Shown here in pieces: positions 9,182-17,369 of a DNA stretch of 52,264 bases (position 1 is the stretch's first letter; every line of letters starts with the position of its first letter). The notes beneath the pieces are model-generated. The model was given only the letters and a program-made list of their open reading frames with translations. It was not told the DNA's origin and did no database searches. This DNA comes from an uncultured Bacteroidales bacterium (lineage in GTDB: Bacteria; Bacteroidota; Bacteroidia; Bacteroidales; F082). Position numbers and translations under genes: made by a program. The stretch is taken from positions 1-52,264 of the forward strand of contig CALAZZ010000047.1 of NCBI GenBank assembly GCA_937926515.1, written 5' to 3'.

Positions 9182-9617
9182 AGTAAATAGTGATATCTGG
9201 TTCATGCAAGAAGCACTGAAGGAAGCACAAAAAGCATACGATGTAAATGAGGTTCCTGTTGGAGCAGTCATAGTATGCCAAAACAAAATCATTGCACGGG
9301 CTCATAATCTTACCGAACGGCTGACTGATGTGACAGCCCATGCAGAGATTATGGCCATCACGGCAGCCTCAAATCATCTTGGGAGTAAATACCTGGATGA
9401 GTGCACTTTGTTTGTTACACTAGAGCCCTGTTTGATGTGTGCCGGAGCCATATTCCATGCTCATCTGGGAAGGCTTGTATGGGCTGCAGCTGATGACAAA
9501 AGAGGTTTTACTTTACTACAAAGAGAGGTTTTGCATCCCAAAACACAAGTTTCTTACGGTCTGTTAGCTTCAGAATGTAGAAATTTGCTGCAAAAGTTTT
9601 TTCACAAGAGGCGCTAA
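9174..9617 (+). CDS. tadA: tRNA-specific adenosine deaminase
   Basis: TadA converts A34 to inosine in tRNA-Arg(ACG), letting one tRNA read several CGN codons. The 147-aa chain carries the zinc/catalytic motif HAEIMAI (His and catalytic Glu) and EPCLMCAGAI, which supplies the two Zn-binding cysteines. NEVPVGAVIV near residue 20 is also typical. The length is normal. Its start lies inside the end of the symporter gene, so it relies on that transcript. Confidence 0.95.
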   Translation: MIEVNSDIWFMQEALKEAQKAYDVNEVPVGAVIVCQNKIIARAHNLTERLTDVTAHAEIMAITAASNHLGSKYLDECTLFVTLEPCLMCAGAIFHAHLGRLVWAAADDKRGFTLLQREVLHPKTQVSYGLLASECRNLLQKFFHKRR

Positions 9618-9694
9618 ACAAGGGTTTCAGGAGTTATGAACAATTGTTAATAAACCCTGTTGATCAAGTGTGAATATTTGGACTTAAAAATCAC

Positions 9695-9725
9695 TTGACA
9701 AAAGGTGCCTGCTTTAATACATTTG
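9695..9725 (+). promoter_or_regulatory. consensus promoter for the structured RNA (TTG-20-TACATTTG)
   Basis: TTG (9695-9697) and TACATTTG (9718-9725) are 20 bp apart, a near-perfect Bacteroidota promoter. A 7-bp inverted repeat TCAAGTG (9664-9670)/CACTTGA (9692-9698) overlaps the -33 TTG. It could be an operator or the 3' end of the tadA transcript. Confidence 0.75.
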
Positions 9726-9730
9726 CAGAA

Positions 9731-10056
9731 GCAGGTGACGATAAAGGCAGGCATAACTGAGAAAATGCAAAAAAGTACACTTGCAAAAGCGTTCTCAGAT
9801 GTATTTTCCCAAGGTTCAGCAAAAGGTCGAGAGGCCTGATGCGAATTGAGGAGCATCAATTTAAGCCTGGAGCTCCGAAGGTACAACAACCGAAAGGAAG
9901 TTGTCTGAAGTGGAGTACCGGATAAGTAAGAGGCAATCTACGGAAAGCCATCTGAAAGTCAGCCTGAACTTAACCTGTCGCAGCTCAATGTGCTACGGCA
10001 CAATGAAATGTGAACCGGGAATCGATTCGACAGAATGGGTTCCCGGTTTGTTTTTG
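9731..10056 (+). ncRNA. unrecognised structured RNA, about 326 nt
   Basis: A transcription unit with no credible reading frame, bounded by a consensus promoter and a strong terminator. Visible helices, in order: CTGAGAA/TTCTCAG (9757-9763 with 9792-9798) enclosing TGCAA/TTGCA; AGGC/GCCT (9832 with 9865) enclosing TGATGC/GCATCA; GGTAC/GTACC (9880 with 9915) enclosing AAC/GTT and a CC-GAAA-GG tetraloop; CTGA/TCAG (9952 with 9959); and TGTGC-TACG-GCACA (9989-10002), a UNCG tetraloop. Unpaired linkers are purine-rich. I compared it by eye with RNase P RNA, tmRNA, SRP RNA, 6S RNA, group II domain V and the common riboswitches and found no match. It is not followed on its own strand by a gene, so a trans-acting RNA is more likely than a leader. 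Confidence 0.6.
10013..10056 (+). terminator. terminator of the structured RNA
   Basis: AACCGGGAA (10013-10021) pairs with TTCCCGGTT (10040-10048). A small inner helix ATTC/GAAT sits in the loop, and TTTGTTTTTG follows. Confidence 0.8.
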
Positions 10057-10080
10057 TAGTAAGGTAAAGTTTTTGTGATC

Positions 10081-10126
10081 GAAGACGGTAGGCGGAGATA
10101 CAAGTTTTCTCCGTGCCTCCGTCTTC
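10081..10126. terminator. strong hairpin between the structured RNA and dnaG
   Basis: GAAGACGG (10081-10088) pairs with CCGTCTTC (10119-10126), and GGCGGAGA pairs imperfectly inside. Only short T tracts flank it on either strand. It may terminate dnaG transcription or back up the RNA terminator. Confidence 0.45.
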
Positions 10127-10191
10127 AGGTTTTAAGTAGCTTTTATTCTTTGACAGGAATAAGCCAAGTAACGGGCAATTATAGAAACCTT

Positions 10192-12138
10192 CTATTTTGA
10201 AATCACTATACCCAAGGCCTGGTTGATTTTAACTCTTATTTCATCCAATGACTTCTGCTTATGCAACAATATCATCAGCTCTTCATGGTCAGTTACTTCA
10301 TTGAGCGCACGTGAAACTTCGGGTAGGCGTGCTTCGATGATGTTTCTCTTGTAATGCAACATTGCAGCCACAATGGTTGATTTCAGGTCTTCATTTTCTG
10401 TTTTTACGAAAATTTTATGCCGCTCCCAATTCTGGCTTAATTCATATGGTTCGGCAAGTAAATCGGTTGCAAGCAATGAAATGTCAGGTTCAGGATGAGA
10501 GATAAACTGTTTAAGAGAAGGTATTTTTCCCTTTTCAATACCTTCGCGGTACATTTCCAAAATTTTACGGTTTGTTGGATTTTCAAACTCCAACCCATCA
10601 ACTGCCAGATCATCAAGAATATTTTTTGCAACTGTTTCTTTATATACAGCAGGAAATCCCTGATCATCAACGGTATCATGAGTCAACTCTACTGCACCAT
10701 ATTGCAAAAGCAACTTGATCAATTCCCTTTCCTGGTAGTAGGCTGTCTGCTGATCTTCAGCTTGTAGCGTAGGCTTTTCCTGTTCTGGTAATTCAATCTT
10801 TGGTTCAGGCAAATCAGGTCCAATTTGCTTACGAAGCCGATATCGTAACAGTTTGTTCAGCTCGTTCATCAGCGTGAGCTCTTCAACATCAAGCATCTTG
10901 CTGCATGTTTTTACATACACAGAGCGGTAAATGGCGTCCGGTATCAGGGCAATTGTTTGAACGATGTCCTTAACCATACCAGCCTTTTCTAAAGGATCTG
11001 AGGCAGCTCCCTCCAGCAGCAAAGCAGTTTTGAAGCTGATGAAATCCCTGGATTCGTTTCTAATGAATTCTTCAACCTCAGAAGTACGGTGCGTACGAAC
11101 AAATGTATCGGGATCACTTCCATCAGGAAAGAGCACTACACGCACATTCATACCTTCTTCCAATATAAGATCGATACCTCTTAAGGATGCGTTCACACCA
11201 GCTTTATCACCATCAAAAAGGATGGTAACATTGTTGGTGTAGCGGCGAATCATTCTAATCTGCTCAACAGTGAGTGAGGTGCCCGAACTGGCTACTACAT
11301 TGTCAATTCCAGCCTGGTGCATGCTGATCACATCGGTATAGCCTTCCACAAGCAAACAATTGTCTGCCCTGCTTATGGCATTGCGGGCAAAATAAATGCC
11401 ATAGAGGGATCTGCTTTTTACGTAGATTTCCGACTCAGGTGAGTTCAGATACTTGGCTTTAGACTTGGATTGGTCCAATATACGGCCACCAAAACCAATT
11501 ACTTTTCCGGTTAGGTTGTGTATAGGAAATATAACCCTTCCAAAAAAGCGATCAAATATTTTATTGTCGTGGTGGATCCCAAGACCTGTTTTTAGTAGTA
11601 TATCTTCACTGTATCCATTTTTTAATGCAAATTGACAAAATGAATCCCTTGTTTCTGGGGAATAACCCAGCATAAACATTTTTATGGTGGATTCCCTGAA
11701 ATCACGGTTTTTGAAATAGGAAAGTCCTACCGAGCGTCCTTCATCTGTATTGAAGAGCGCATCAGTATAATATTTACATGCAAAATCATTGAGGTTGAAC
11801 ATGCGTTCACGCTCATTCATGGCCACAATTTCTTCAGGGGTTTGCTCGCGCTCCTCAATTTCAATATTGTATTTCCTGGCCAGATATTTAATGGCTTCGG
11901 GATATGAATAATGTTCATGCTCCATGATGAACTTGGCAGCATCGCCACCTTTTCCGCAACCGAAACACTTAAAAATGCCCTTTGAGGGAGAAACAGAAAA
12001 CGATGGTGTTTTTTCCTGGTGAAAAGGACACAAACCAATCAGGTTGCTGCCACGCCGTTTCAATTTGACAAAATCAGCTACAACCTCTTCAATTCGGGCT
12101 GTTTCTAAAACACTTGCTATGGTGTGTGGAGGGATCAA
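10192..12138 (-). CDS. dnaG: DNA primase
   Basis: DnaG makes the RNA primers for DNA replication. The 648-aa chain begins with the zinc-binding domain (CPFHQEKTPSF then CFGCGKGGD: Cys, His, Cys, Cys). The catalytic core follows with TOPRIM marks LLVEGYTDVISMHQAG (catalytic Glu) and ILFDGDKAG (DxD-type site). The C-terminal region is helical and would bind the replicative helicase. The frame has no ATG at the front. TTG at 12138 gives the family's usual beginning (MIPPHTI...), and an in-frame stop lies a dozen codons upstream, so TTG is very likely the true start. No clear promoter box was found. Confidence 0.96.
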   Translation of the reverse strand: MIPPHTIASVLETARIEEVVADFVKLKRRGSNLIGLCPFHQEKTPSFSVSPSKGIFKCFGCGKGGDAAKFIMEHEHYSYPEAIKYLARKYNIEIEEREQTPEEIVAMNERERMFNLNDFACKYYTDALFNTDEGRSVGLSYFKNRDFRESTIKMFMLGYSPETRDSFCQFALKNGYSEDILLKTGLGIHHDNKIFDRFFGRVIFPIHNLTGKVIGFGGRILDQSKSKAKYLNSPESEIYVKSRSLYGIYFARNAISRADNCLLVEGYTDVISMHQAGIDNVVASSGTSLTVEQIRMIRRYTNNVTILFDGDKAGVNASLRGIDLILEEGMNVRVVLFPDGSDPDTFVRTHRTSEVEEFIRNESRDFISFKTALLLEGAASDPLEKAGMVKDIVQTIALIPDAIYRSVYVKTCSKMLDVEELTLMNELNKLLRYRLRKQIGPDLPEPKIELPEQEKPTLQAEDQQTAYYQERELIKLLLQYGAVELTHDTVDDQGFPAVYKETVAKNILDDLAVDGLEFENPTNRKILEMYREGIEKGKIPSLKQFISHPEPDISLLATDLLAEPYELSQNWERHKIFVKTENEDLKSTIVAAMLHYKRNIIEARLPEVSRALNEVTDHEELMILLHKQKSLDEIRVKINQALGIVISK

Positions 12139-12432
12139 ATTTGATAGTGATTTTAGGAGGCTAAGTTACGAATTTATGCACTTCCAGTTCAATCAAAATG
12201 GATATTCAACCATCAGAAGTTTATGAAATATAAACACTTTAAACTCCACATTTAAAATAGATTGTTATTGACATAAACACGGAAGGCTTCATAGAAAAGA
12301 TCTATAGATAGCTGTTCCAAAAAATGATTATTAATAGCATAGATATTTACAGCTTATTACGCTTTTTGTATCTTTACTGGAGTTTAGTGCTTTGAGTTGT
12401 AGGATAAATTATGCATTATAGATCAGAGAATT

Positions 12433-12975
12433 ATGGAGCCAACTGAAAAAGTCGATAAAGCTATTGAACTGCTGCAGGGGCAGATCGATAAGTTACAGGC
12501 AAAGGATTTTGACTTGAATGCCTGGAAAAAACATACTATACTAATTTTAAGTCGTTTATTTGGGAAGGATGACCCGAAGATTGTTCAGATTGATAAACTG
12601 GATTTTGAGTTCAATTCTTGGGCCCTGCGTGATGCCTCCGGGAATGAATCATATGAAGCCGGGCGTAAACGCATAGGACGAGAAACACTTGAGGCAGGAA
12701 TAGCTGAACTACAACTTTTCGGCTTGCCTGAAATTACTACTTCTGAAGGAAATGCGACCCTTTCTGCTGAAATTACGTCTTTAATTTATGATGAACTTAA
12801 AGGCAGTGATGTAAGACGTATAAAAGAAGTACTACAATCTGGTGCAAGTGACAAAGAAATGAACCGCAGACTAAGTGAACTCCTGGAAGTGCTGGACGAG
12901 AAAAGCATGCGGCAAATTTTAACAGGAATACTAATGAATGAGCATATTAGAAAAGATACGGGGAATTCCATTTAG
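12433..12975 (+). CDS. uncharacterised 180-aa helical protein
   Basis: I do not recognise this family with certainty. The protein is predicted soluble and mostly helical. It has an amphipathic first helix (residues 3-24), then WKKHTILILSRLFGKDDPKI (31-50), a central ETLEAGIAELQLFGLPE stretch and a charged C-terminal half. The Trp-x(n)-RLFG segment resembles short N-terminal modules I associate with bacterial effector or defence proteins, but this is only an impression. The PspC-domain gene follows 41 bp later on the same strand and may share its transcript. Upstream, TATCTTTA at about 12370 is one base off the promoter consensus. Confidence 0.7.
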   Translation: MEPTEKVDKAIELLQGQIDKLQAKDFDLNAWKKHTILILSRLFGKDDPKIVQIDKLDFEFNSWALRDASGNESYEAGRKRIGRETLEAGIAELQLFGLPEITTSEGNATLSAEITSLIYDELKGSDVRRIKEVLQSGASDKEMNRRLSELLEVLDEKSMRQILTGILMNEHIRKDTGNSI

Positions 12976-13016
12976 AAAAGCTAGTTGAAATCTAATTTTA
13001 ACGAATAAAGAAAAAA

Positions 13017-13217
13017 ATGAATCAAGTAAAACGTCTGTACAGGTCTCGGTATAATAAAGTTATCGGAGGTGTATGCCAGGGAATGGCCAATTATTTCAAT
13101 CTTGATCCCAGTCTGGTACGCATTGCATGGGTCATTTTTACCTTGTTTGGCGGAGCTGGCATATTGGCATATATAATTTGCTGGATTGTGATACCCGAAT
13201 CGCCTTATGGAATCTAG
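13017..13217 (+). CDS. small PspC-domain membrane protein
   Basis: A 66-aa protein consisting almost only of a PspC domain. It has a basic, aromatic start (KRLYRSRYNKVIGGVCQGMANYFNLDP) followed by one transmembrane segment (VRIAWVIFTLFGGAGILAYI) and the terminal CWIVIPE motif of the family. PspC proteins sense or respond to membrane stress in Proteobacteria. In Bacteroidota such stand-alone units are common and unstudied. Its stop codon TAG lies in the CTAG at the left edge of the MITE-like element. Confidence 0.9.
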   Translation: MNQVKRLYRSRYNKVIGGVCQGMANYFNLDPSLVRIAWVIFTLFGGAGILAYIICWIVIPESPYGI

Positions 13218-13379
13218 TGTCGTGTCAACCCTACTTTAGCCGGCCCAAGTCTTGATATTTTGCCTCATATCTTCAAAATAAATCCTTTATGTAGCAAAAG
13301 CTACACGCAGGGTTTCTTTTTCTATCTGAGAAAAAACCTCTGCGACTTAACCGACACAGTAGCATTGACACGACACTAG
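13214..13379. repeat. 15-bp perfect inverted repeat including the CTAG flanks
   Basis: CTAGTGTCGTGTCAA (13214-13228) and TTGACACGACACTAG (13365-13379) are exact reverse complements. A near copy of the same end, CTAGTGTCGGGTCAA, occurs at 19666-19680. Confidence 0.85.
13218..13375. mobile_element. MITE-like element, 158 bp, 11-bp inverted ends, CTAG duplication
   Basis: TGTCGTGTCAA at 13218 and its exact reverse complement TTGACACGACA ending at 13375 bound a 158-bp segment with no coding capacity. Both outer flanks read CTAG (13214-13217, 13376-13379), which looks like a 4-bp target duplication. Inside are a GTAGC-aaaa-GCTAC hairpin and a longer imperfect hairpin (GCAGGGTTT.../...AAACCTCTGC). 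CTAG fits the YTAR target preferred by the IS5 group, so a non-autonomous IS5-like derivative is possible. Confidence 0.7.
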
Positions 13380-13446
13380 TGTTGACATTACACAAGGCTG
13401 CTCAGGGAAATAGAAGTCAGTAGAAGAGATTGACAGCAGATAAAAA

Positions 13447-15198
13447 TTATTTCGTCTGAAGCTTCAGTCCCAACTCATCAAGCTGTTCTTTAGCAACGAT
13501 TGCAGGTGAATCAATCATCACATCTCTTCCTGAATTGTTTTTGGGGAAAGCAATGCAATCACGTATGGAATCCTCGCCGGCAAAAATAGCTACTAACCTG
13601 TCGAAACCAAGGGCAATTCCGCCATGAGGTGGTGCACCATATTCGAAGGCATTCAAAAGAAAACCAAATTGATTTTGTGCTTCTTCATCCGAAAAACCCA
13701 GCACACGGAACATTTTTTTCTGTAGTTCGCGCTTGTGGATTCTTACTGAACCACCACCCACTTCTACACCATTGATCACCATGTCATAGGCATTTGCTCG
13801 TGCCTTGCCGGGATTTGTTTCCAGCAGCGTTACATCCTCTTCTTTTGGTGCAGTAAAGGGATGGTGCATGGCATAATAGCGACTGGTTTCTTCGTCCCAC
13901 TCAAGCAGAGGAAAATCGGTCACCCATAAGGGCTTAAATACATTAGGGTCGCGCAGATCAAGCTGATTTCCCATCTCAAGGCGTAATTCTCCCAATTGCT
14001 TGCGTGTACGATCAGCCTCACCTGACAAAATTAGTAACAGGTCGCCAGGTTTGGCATCAAAACGATCAGCCCAGGCTTTGAGGTTGTCAGCCGAATAGAA
14101 TTTATCCACAGACGATTTGAAGCTTCCATCGGTATTGTATTTTACATATACCATACCTTTAGCACCAATCTGTGGTTTTTTTACGAAATCAGTAAGTGCA
14201 TCCAATTGTTTGCGGCTAAACTCGCTGCACCCATCTGCCTTGAAGCCTACCACTAATTCAGCCTGATCAAAAACGTTAAATCCTTTATTCTGTGCCAGAT
14301 CATTCAGTTCGATAAAAGTCATTCCAAACCGGATATCAGGCTTGTCAGAACCATATAATTTCATGGCTGTGGCATAGTCCATATGTTCGAATTTACCAAT
14401 GTCGACTCCCTTTACCTGCGTAAAAAGGTGATGGGTCATTCCTTCAAAGGTGTTCAGAACATCTTCCTGTGTTACAAAGGCCATCTCGCAGTCGATCTGG
14501 GTAAATTCTGGTTGCCGGTCTGCGCGCAAGTCCTCATCACGGAAGCAACGAACAATCTGAAAATAGCGATCATAACCGGCTACCATCAATATTTGCTTGA
14601 AGGTTTGGGGTGATTGTGGCAAGGCATAAAATTGCCCTTGATTCATTCGCGAGGGCACGATAAAATCACGGGCACCTTCGGGGGTTGATTTGATGAGGAA
14701 AGGGGTTTCAATCTCATAAAAACCTTTGCTGTCGAGGTAATGGCGTGTCTCAAGTGCCAATCGGTGACGCATTGCCATGTTTTGTTGTAGAGGGTTCCGG
14801 CGCAGGTCGAGGTAACGGTACTTCATGCGCAGCTCATCTCCTCCGTCACTTTTGTCTTCAATGGTGAAAGGAGGAATCTTGGAAACATTTAGCACTTCAA
14901 TGTTATTTAATCGCACCTCGATATCACCTGTTGGAATATTTGGGTTTTTTGACTCACGTTCATTTACTGTACCGGTAACCCTGATTACATATTCACGGCC
15001 AAGCTGGCGTGCACGTTCAAATAACTCTGAGGATTCAGCACCTTCCTCAAGAAACAGCTGTGTGATGCCATAACGGTCGCGCAGGTCGATCCACAAAAGC
15101 GATCCTTTGTCGCGGATACGCTGAACCCATCCGCTTAGCATAACTTGTTTTCCAATATCTGAAATCCTGATTTCGCCGCAATTATGAGTTCTGTACAT
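13447..15198 (-). CDS. aspS: aspartyl-tRNA synthetase
   Basis: Charges tRNA-Asp with aspartate. The 583-aa class II enzyme has an N-terminal OB-fold anticodon-binding domain (VMLSGWVQRIRDKGSLLWIDLRD, about 19-41). Motif 2 appears as CFRDEDLRADRQPEFTQID and motif 3 as GIALGFDRLVAIFAG near the C-terminus. The bacterial GAD insertion domain lies between them. Whether it also charges tRNA-Asn cannot be decided without knowing if gatCAB is in the genome. It appears to be a single-gene unit; no promoter box was found in the 150 bp before it. Confidence 0.97.
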   Translation of the reverse strand: MYRTHNCGEIRISDIGKQVMLSGWVQRIRDKGSLLWIDLRDRYGITQLFLEEGAESSELFERARQLGREYVIRVTGTVNERESKNPNIPTGDIEVRLNNIEVLNVSKIPPFTIEDKSDGGDELRMKYRYLDLRRNPLQQNMAMRHRLALETRHYLDSKGFYEIETPFLIKSTPEGARDFIVPSRMNQGQFYALPQSPQTFKQILMVAGYDRYFQIVRCFRDEDLRADRQPEFTQIDCEMAFVTQEDVLNTFEGMTHHLFTQVKGVDIGKFEHMDYATAMKLYGSDKPDIRFGMTFIELNDLAQNKGFNVFDQAELVVGFKADGCSEFSRKQLDALTDFVKKPQIGAKGMVYVKYNTDGSFKSSVDKFYSADNLKAWADRFDAKPGDLLLILSGEADRTRKQLGELRLEMGNQLDLRDPNVFKPLWVTDFPLLEWDEETSRYYAMHHPFTAPKEEDVTLLETNPGKARANAYDMVINGVEVGGGSVRIHKRELQKKMFRVLGFSDEEAQNQFGFLLNAFEYGAPPHGGIALGFDRLVAIFAGEDSIRDCIAFPKNNSGRDVMIDSPAIVAKEQLDELGLKLQTK

Positions 15199-15349
15199 CT
15201 CTAAATAGGTTTAGTTTGAATGCGCGAAATTACAAAAAAAGGTACTGGGTTTATAGGACCTCTATGTATTGAGGTAACCAATTAACTACACAAGAATCAC
15301 TTAGTAATTAGTCTGAAACATGGAATCTGATTTATTGACTATTCCAACA

Positions 15350-16612
15350 CTAAAACATCCGCAATACATTTGCTATTAAAAAACCAAGATAATTTCCCAT
15401 GGCGTAACCAATAATACCTATGGTAATACCTGAAACCATAAGATGTCGGTTTCCTAATGCACCTGCAATTACGGGCACAAATGGAGGTGAGCAGATGAAT
15501 GCTACTGAAGTGATCATGGTGGTGTCGGCATCCACCTTAAAAACCTTACTCAGCAATACATGCAAAAACAACGAACCAAAAACAGCCAAGGTAATATAGG
15601 CAAACAAACCCGGGGTAAGACCCGCAAAATTGCGAACATCGGCCATGCTGGCAACTACAATGCTAAAAATAAGGATAAGATACATGCCTGATTCAAATGT
15701 TTTATCAATCTGGTTGATCTTGGGAATTAATGATGCTGCAATCCCCAAGGTGGTAATGGTTAGGATAACCACGACCATCACCATACGATCAGGCACGAAC
15801 ATACTCAATATTCCTCCTATAGCAAAGATCAGAATTGCCACTCCGTAAGCCTTGAGCAATGGCACAAACACAGCTCTTTGGAAAATGCCCCAAAAAGGAT
15901 CTTTACCGTCCAGATCCTTTACGGTAACATGGTCCAGCGGAATTGGAAATCTAGGGAGAAAACGATGAAACAACTTTTGGCCGAGTGTCATTAGGAATGC
16001 CAGGTAAAAAACACCAACTACAAGGTCATAGGTATGTGTAAGGATATAAGTATCTGCGTCCACATCTAGCATCAGCTTGAGTGAGGCCAGGTTGGGTGTG
16101 CCGCCTGTATATACACCAATGAGCAGACCAGATAGTTTCCAGAGGTCTCTGATTCCTTTTTCCTGAAATATAAAATAGCCTACAACAATCACCAACACAA
16201 CAGAAAATAAACCGATTAGTAGCGAAGCGATTGTTTTGCCGGCCATTTTACCCCATTGTTTGATATTGGCCGAAAACAACATCAACGGTATGGCAAGTAA
16301 AATGGTTATACTCATGAGCATATCTCGGAGCTGATAAATTTTGAATGCCAGCAGATCACTTTTGAGGATCATGTTGTCAGCAAGTAACTTTTCAACATCT
16401 TCAGCTGTTGCATTTGGGTTTATCAGAAGGAAGTCATTTAAATGATTTCCCATGGATGGCAGCAGACCAATGTTTCCCAGTAATAAGCCTACAATGTAGG
16501 CAACGATCACCGCGCCAAGCTTGTTTACAAAACGATAGTTATGACAAAGGTGAAGTATTAATAATGGAGTAAGTAGGTAGAAAACAGCCAATAGGACTAT
16601 GGTTATGGTCAT
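15350..16612 (-). CDS. DUF819 family membrane protein
   Basis: A 420-aa polytopic inner-membrane protein of the DUF819 (YjcL-like) family, function unknown. About eleven hydrophobic segments are visible. The family features are GLLIGVYTGGTPNLASLKLML in the middle, LTHTYDLVVGVFYLAFLM after it, and SVAFICSPPFVPVIAGALGN near the end. These repeated Gly/Pro-rich re-entrant-like parts suggest a transporter fold. The longest open frame starts at a TTG (16633), but that codon lies inside the promoter box at 16631-16638. The ATG seven codons downstream, giving MTITIVLLAVFYLL, is therefore the start. Confidence 0.88.
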   Translation of the reverse strand: MTITIVLLAVFYLLTPLLILHLCHNYRFVNKLGAVIVAYIVGLLLGNIGLLPSMGNHLNDFLLINPNATAEDVEKLLADNMILKSDLLAFKIYQLRDMLMSITILLAIPLMLFSANIKQWGKMAGKTIASLLIGLFSVVLVIVVGYFIFQEKGIRDLWKLSGLLIGVYTGGTPNLASLKLMLDVDADTYILTHTYDLVVGVFYLAFLMTLGQKLFHRFLPRFPIPLDHVTVKDLDGKDPFWGIFQRAVFVPLLKAYGVAILIFAIGGILSMFVPDRMVMVVVILTITTLGIAASLIPKINQIDKTFESGMYLILIFSIVVASMADVRNFAGLTPGLFAYITLAVFGSLFLHVLLSKVFKVDADTTMITSVAFICSPPFVPVIAGALGNRHLMVSGITIGIIGYAMGNYLGFLIANVLRMF

Positions 16613-16630
16613 AGGTTTTTGGATTATATG

Positions 16631-16638
16631 CAAATTTA
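16631..16638 (-). promoter_or_regulatory. DUF819 gene -7 promoter box (TAAATTTG)
   Basis: The minus strand reads TAAATTTG, a full consensus match, 18 bp before the ATG at 16612. It excludes the longer TTG start of that frame. Confidence 0.65.
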
Positions 16639-16702
16639 CAATAAAAGAACTGGTTTCCTATCGCAGAAGCTATTTGAAAACCAATTGGCTTAGGATTATC
16701 TG

Positions 16703-16710
16703 TAAATTTG
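16703..16710 (+). promoter_or_regulatory. rnhA -7 promoter box (TAAATTTG), leaderless geometry
   Basis: TAAATTTG is followed by only four bases (CAGC) before the rnhA ATG. Initiation a few bases after the box would put the transcript start at or next to the start codon. Confidence 0.65.
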
Positions 16711-16714
16711 CAGC

Positions 16715-17335
16715 ATGCCAAAGAATAGATACTACGTTGTATGGCACGGATATCATCCAGGGGTTTATGAAAACTGGGATGCGTGTCGCAAGCAGGTGGA
16801 AGGCGTTAAGGATGCCAAATATAAAGGTTTTGCTGACAAAACTACCGCTGTTGCAGCTTTTAATATGGGATATGAAAACTATCGAAGCAGCAGTACAATC
16901 CAGTTGGCTTCCGAGAAGGGAGTTGCGCCACCACAGGGCAATAGTATTGCTGTTGATGCAGCTTGTTCTGGTAATCCTGGCAAGATGGAGTACCGAGGCG
17001 TTTTTACGGAAACCAATACCGAGCTTTTTCACAGTAAGGTTTACGAATTAGGGACCAATAATATTGGTGAGTTTCTGGCTATTGTTCATGCTTTGGCCTG
17101 GCAAAAACAGAAAAAGCTGGCCTTTCCAATATATAGTGATTCGGTGAATGCCATCAATTGGGTAAAAGCGGGGAAGGCACGCACCAAACTATCACGGACA
17201 AAAGATAGTAAAGAGCTTTTTGATCATATCTCACGTGCAGAGAAATGGTTGAAAAACAACAGCATACATGTTGAGCTGTTGAAGTGGGATACCGAAACTT
17301 GGGGAGAGATCCCAGCTGATTTTGGACGGAAATAG
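16715..17335 (+). CDS. rnhA: ribonuclease H with N-terminal viroplasmin-like domain
   Basis: Cuts the RNA strand of RNA-DNA hybrids. The 206-aa protein has an N-terminal hybrid-binding (Cauli_VI/viroplasmin) domain: YYVVWHGYHPGVYENWDACRKQV and GFADKTTAVAAF, residues 6-55. A type I RNase H domain follows. Its acidic active site is visible as VDAACSGNPG (first Asp), NIGEFLAIVHAL (Glu), YSDSVNAINWV (Asp) and the C-terminal PADFGRK (Asp). This two-domain form is common in Bacteroidota. The -7 box sits four bases before the ATG, suggesting a leaderless mRNA. Confidence 0.93.
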   Translation: MPKNRYYVVWHGYHPGVYENWDACRKQVEGVKDAKYKGFADKTTAVAAFNMGYENYRSSSTIQLASEKGVAPPQGNSIAVDAACSGNPGKMEYRGVFTETNTELFHSKVYELGTNNIGEFLAIVHALAWQKQKKLAFPIYSDSVNAINWVKAGKARTKLSRTKDSKELFDHISRAEKWLKNNSIHVELLKWDTETWGEIPADFGRK

Positions 17336-17369
17336 TTGATGGCTATAGGGTTAATGATTAAGTTTTGAC

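Noticed and set aside
9647..9889. 80-codon minus-strand frame through the structured RNA
   Set aside because: Composition is not protein-like, it opposes a strong promoter, and it has no start context.
10021..10036. GATTCGACAG in the terminator loop, which recalls the 5' signature of tmRNA
   Set aside because: No tRNA-like acceptor stem, T arm or tag frame ending in ALAA accompanies it, and it lies in the loop of a terminator at the 3' end of the RNA.
9926..10040. Fragments GTAAGAG, GAAAGTC and ACAGAA that occur in RNase P RNA
   Set aside because: They are short, in the wrong order, and the conserved GAGGAAAGTCC core is missing.
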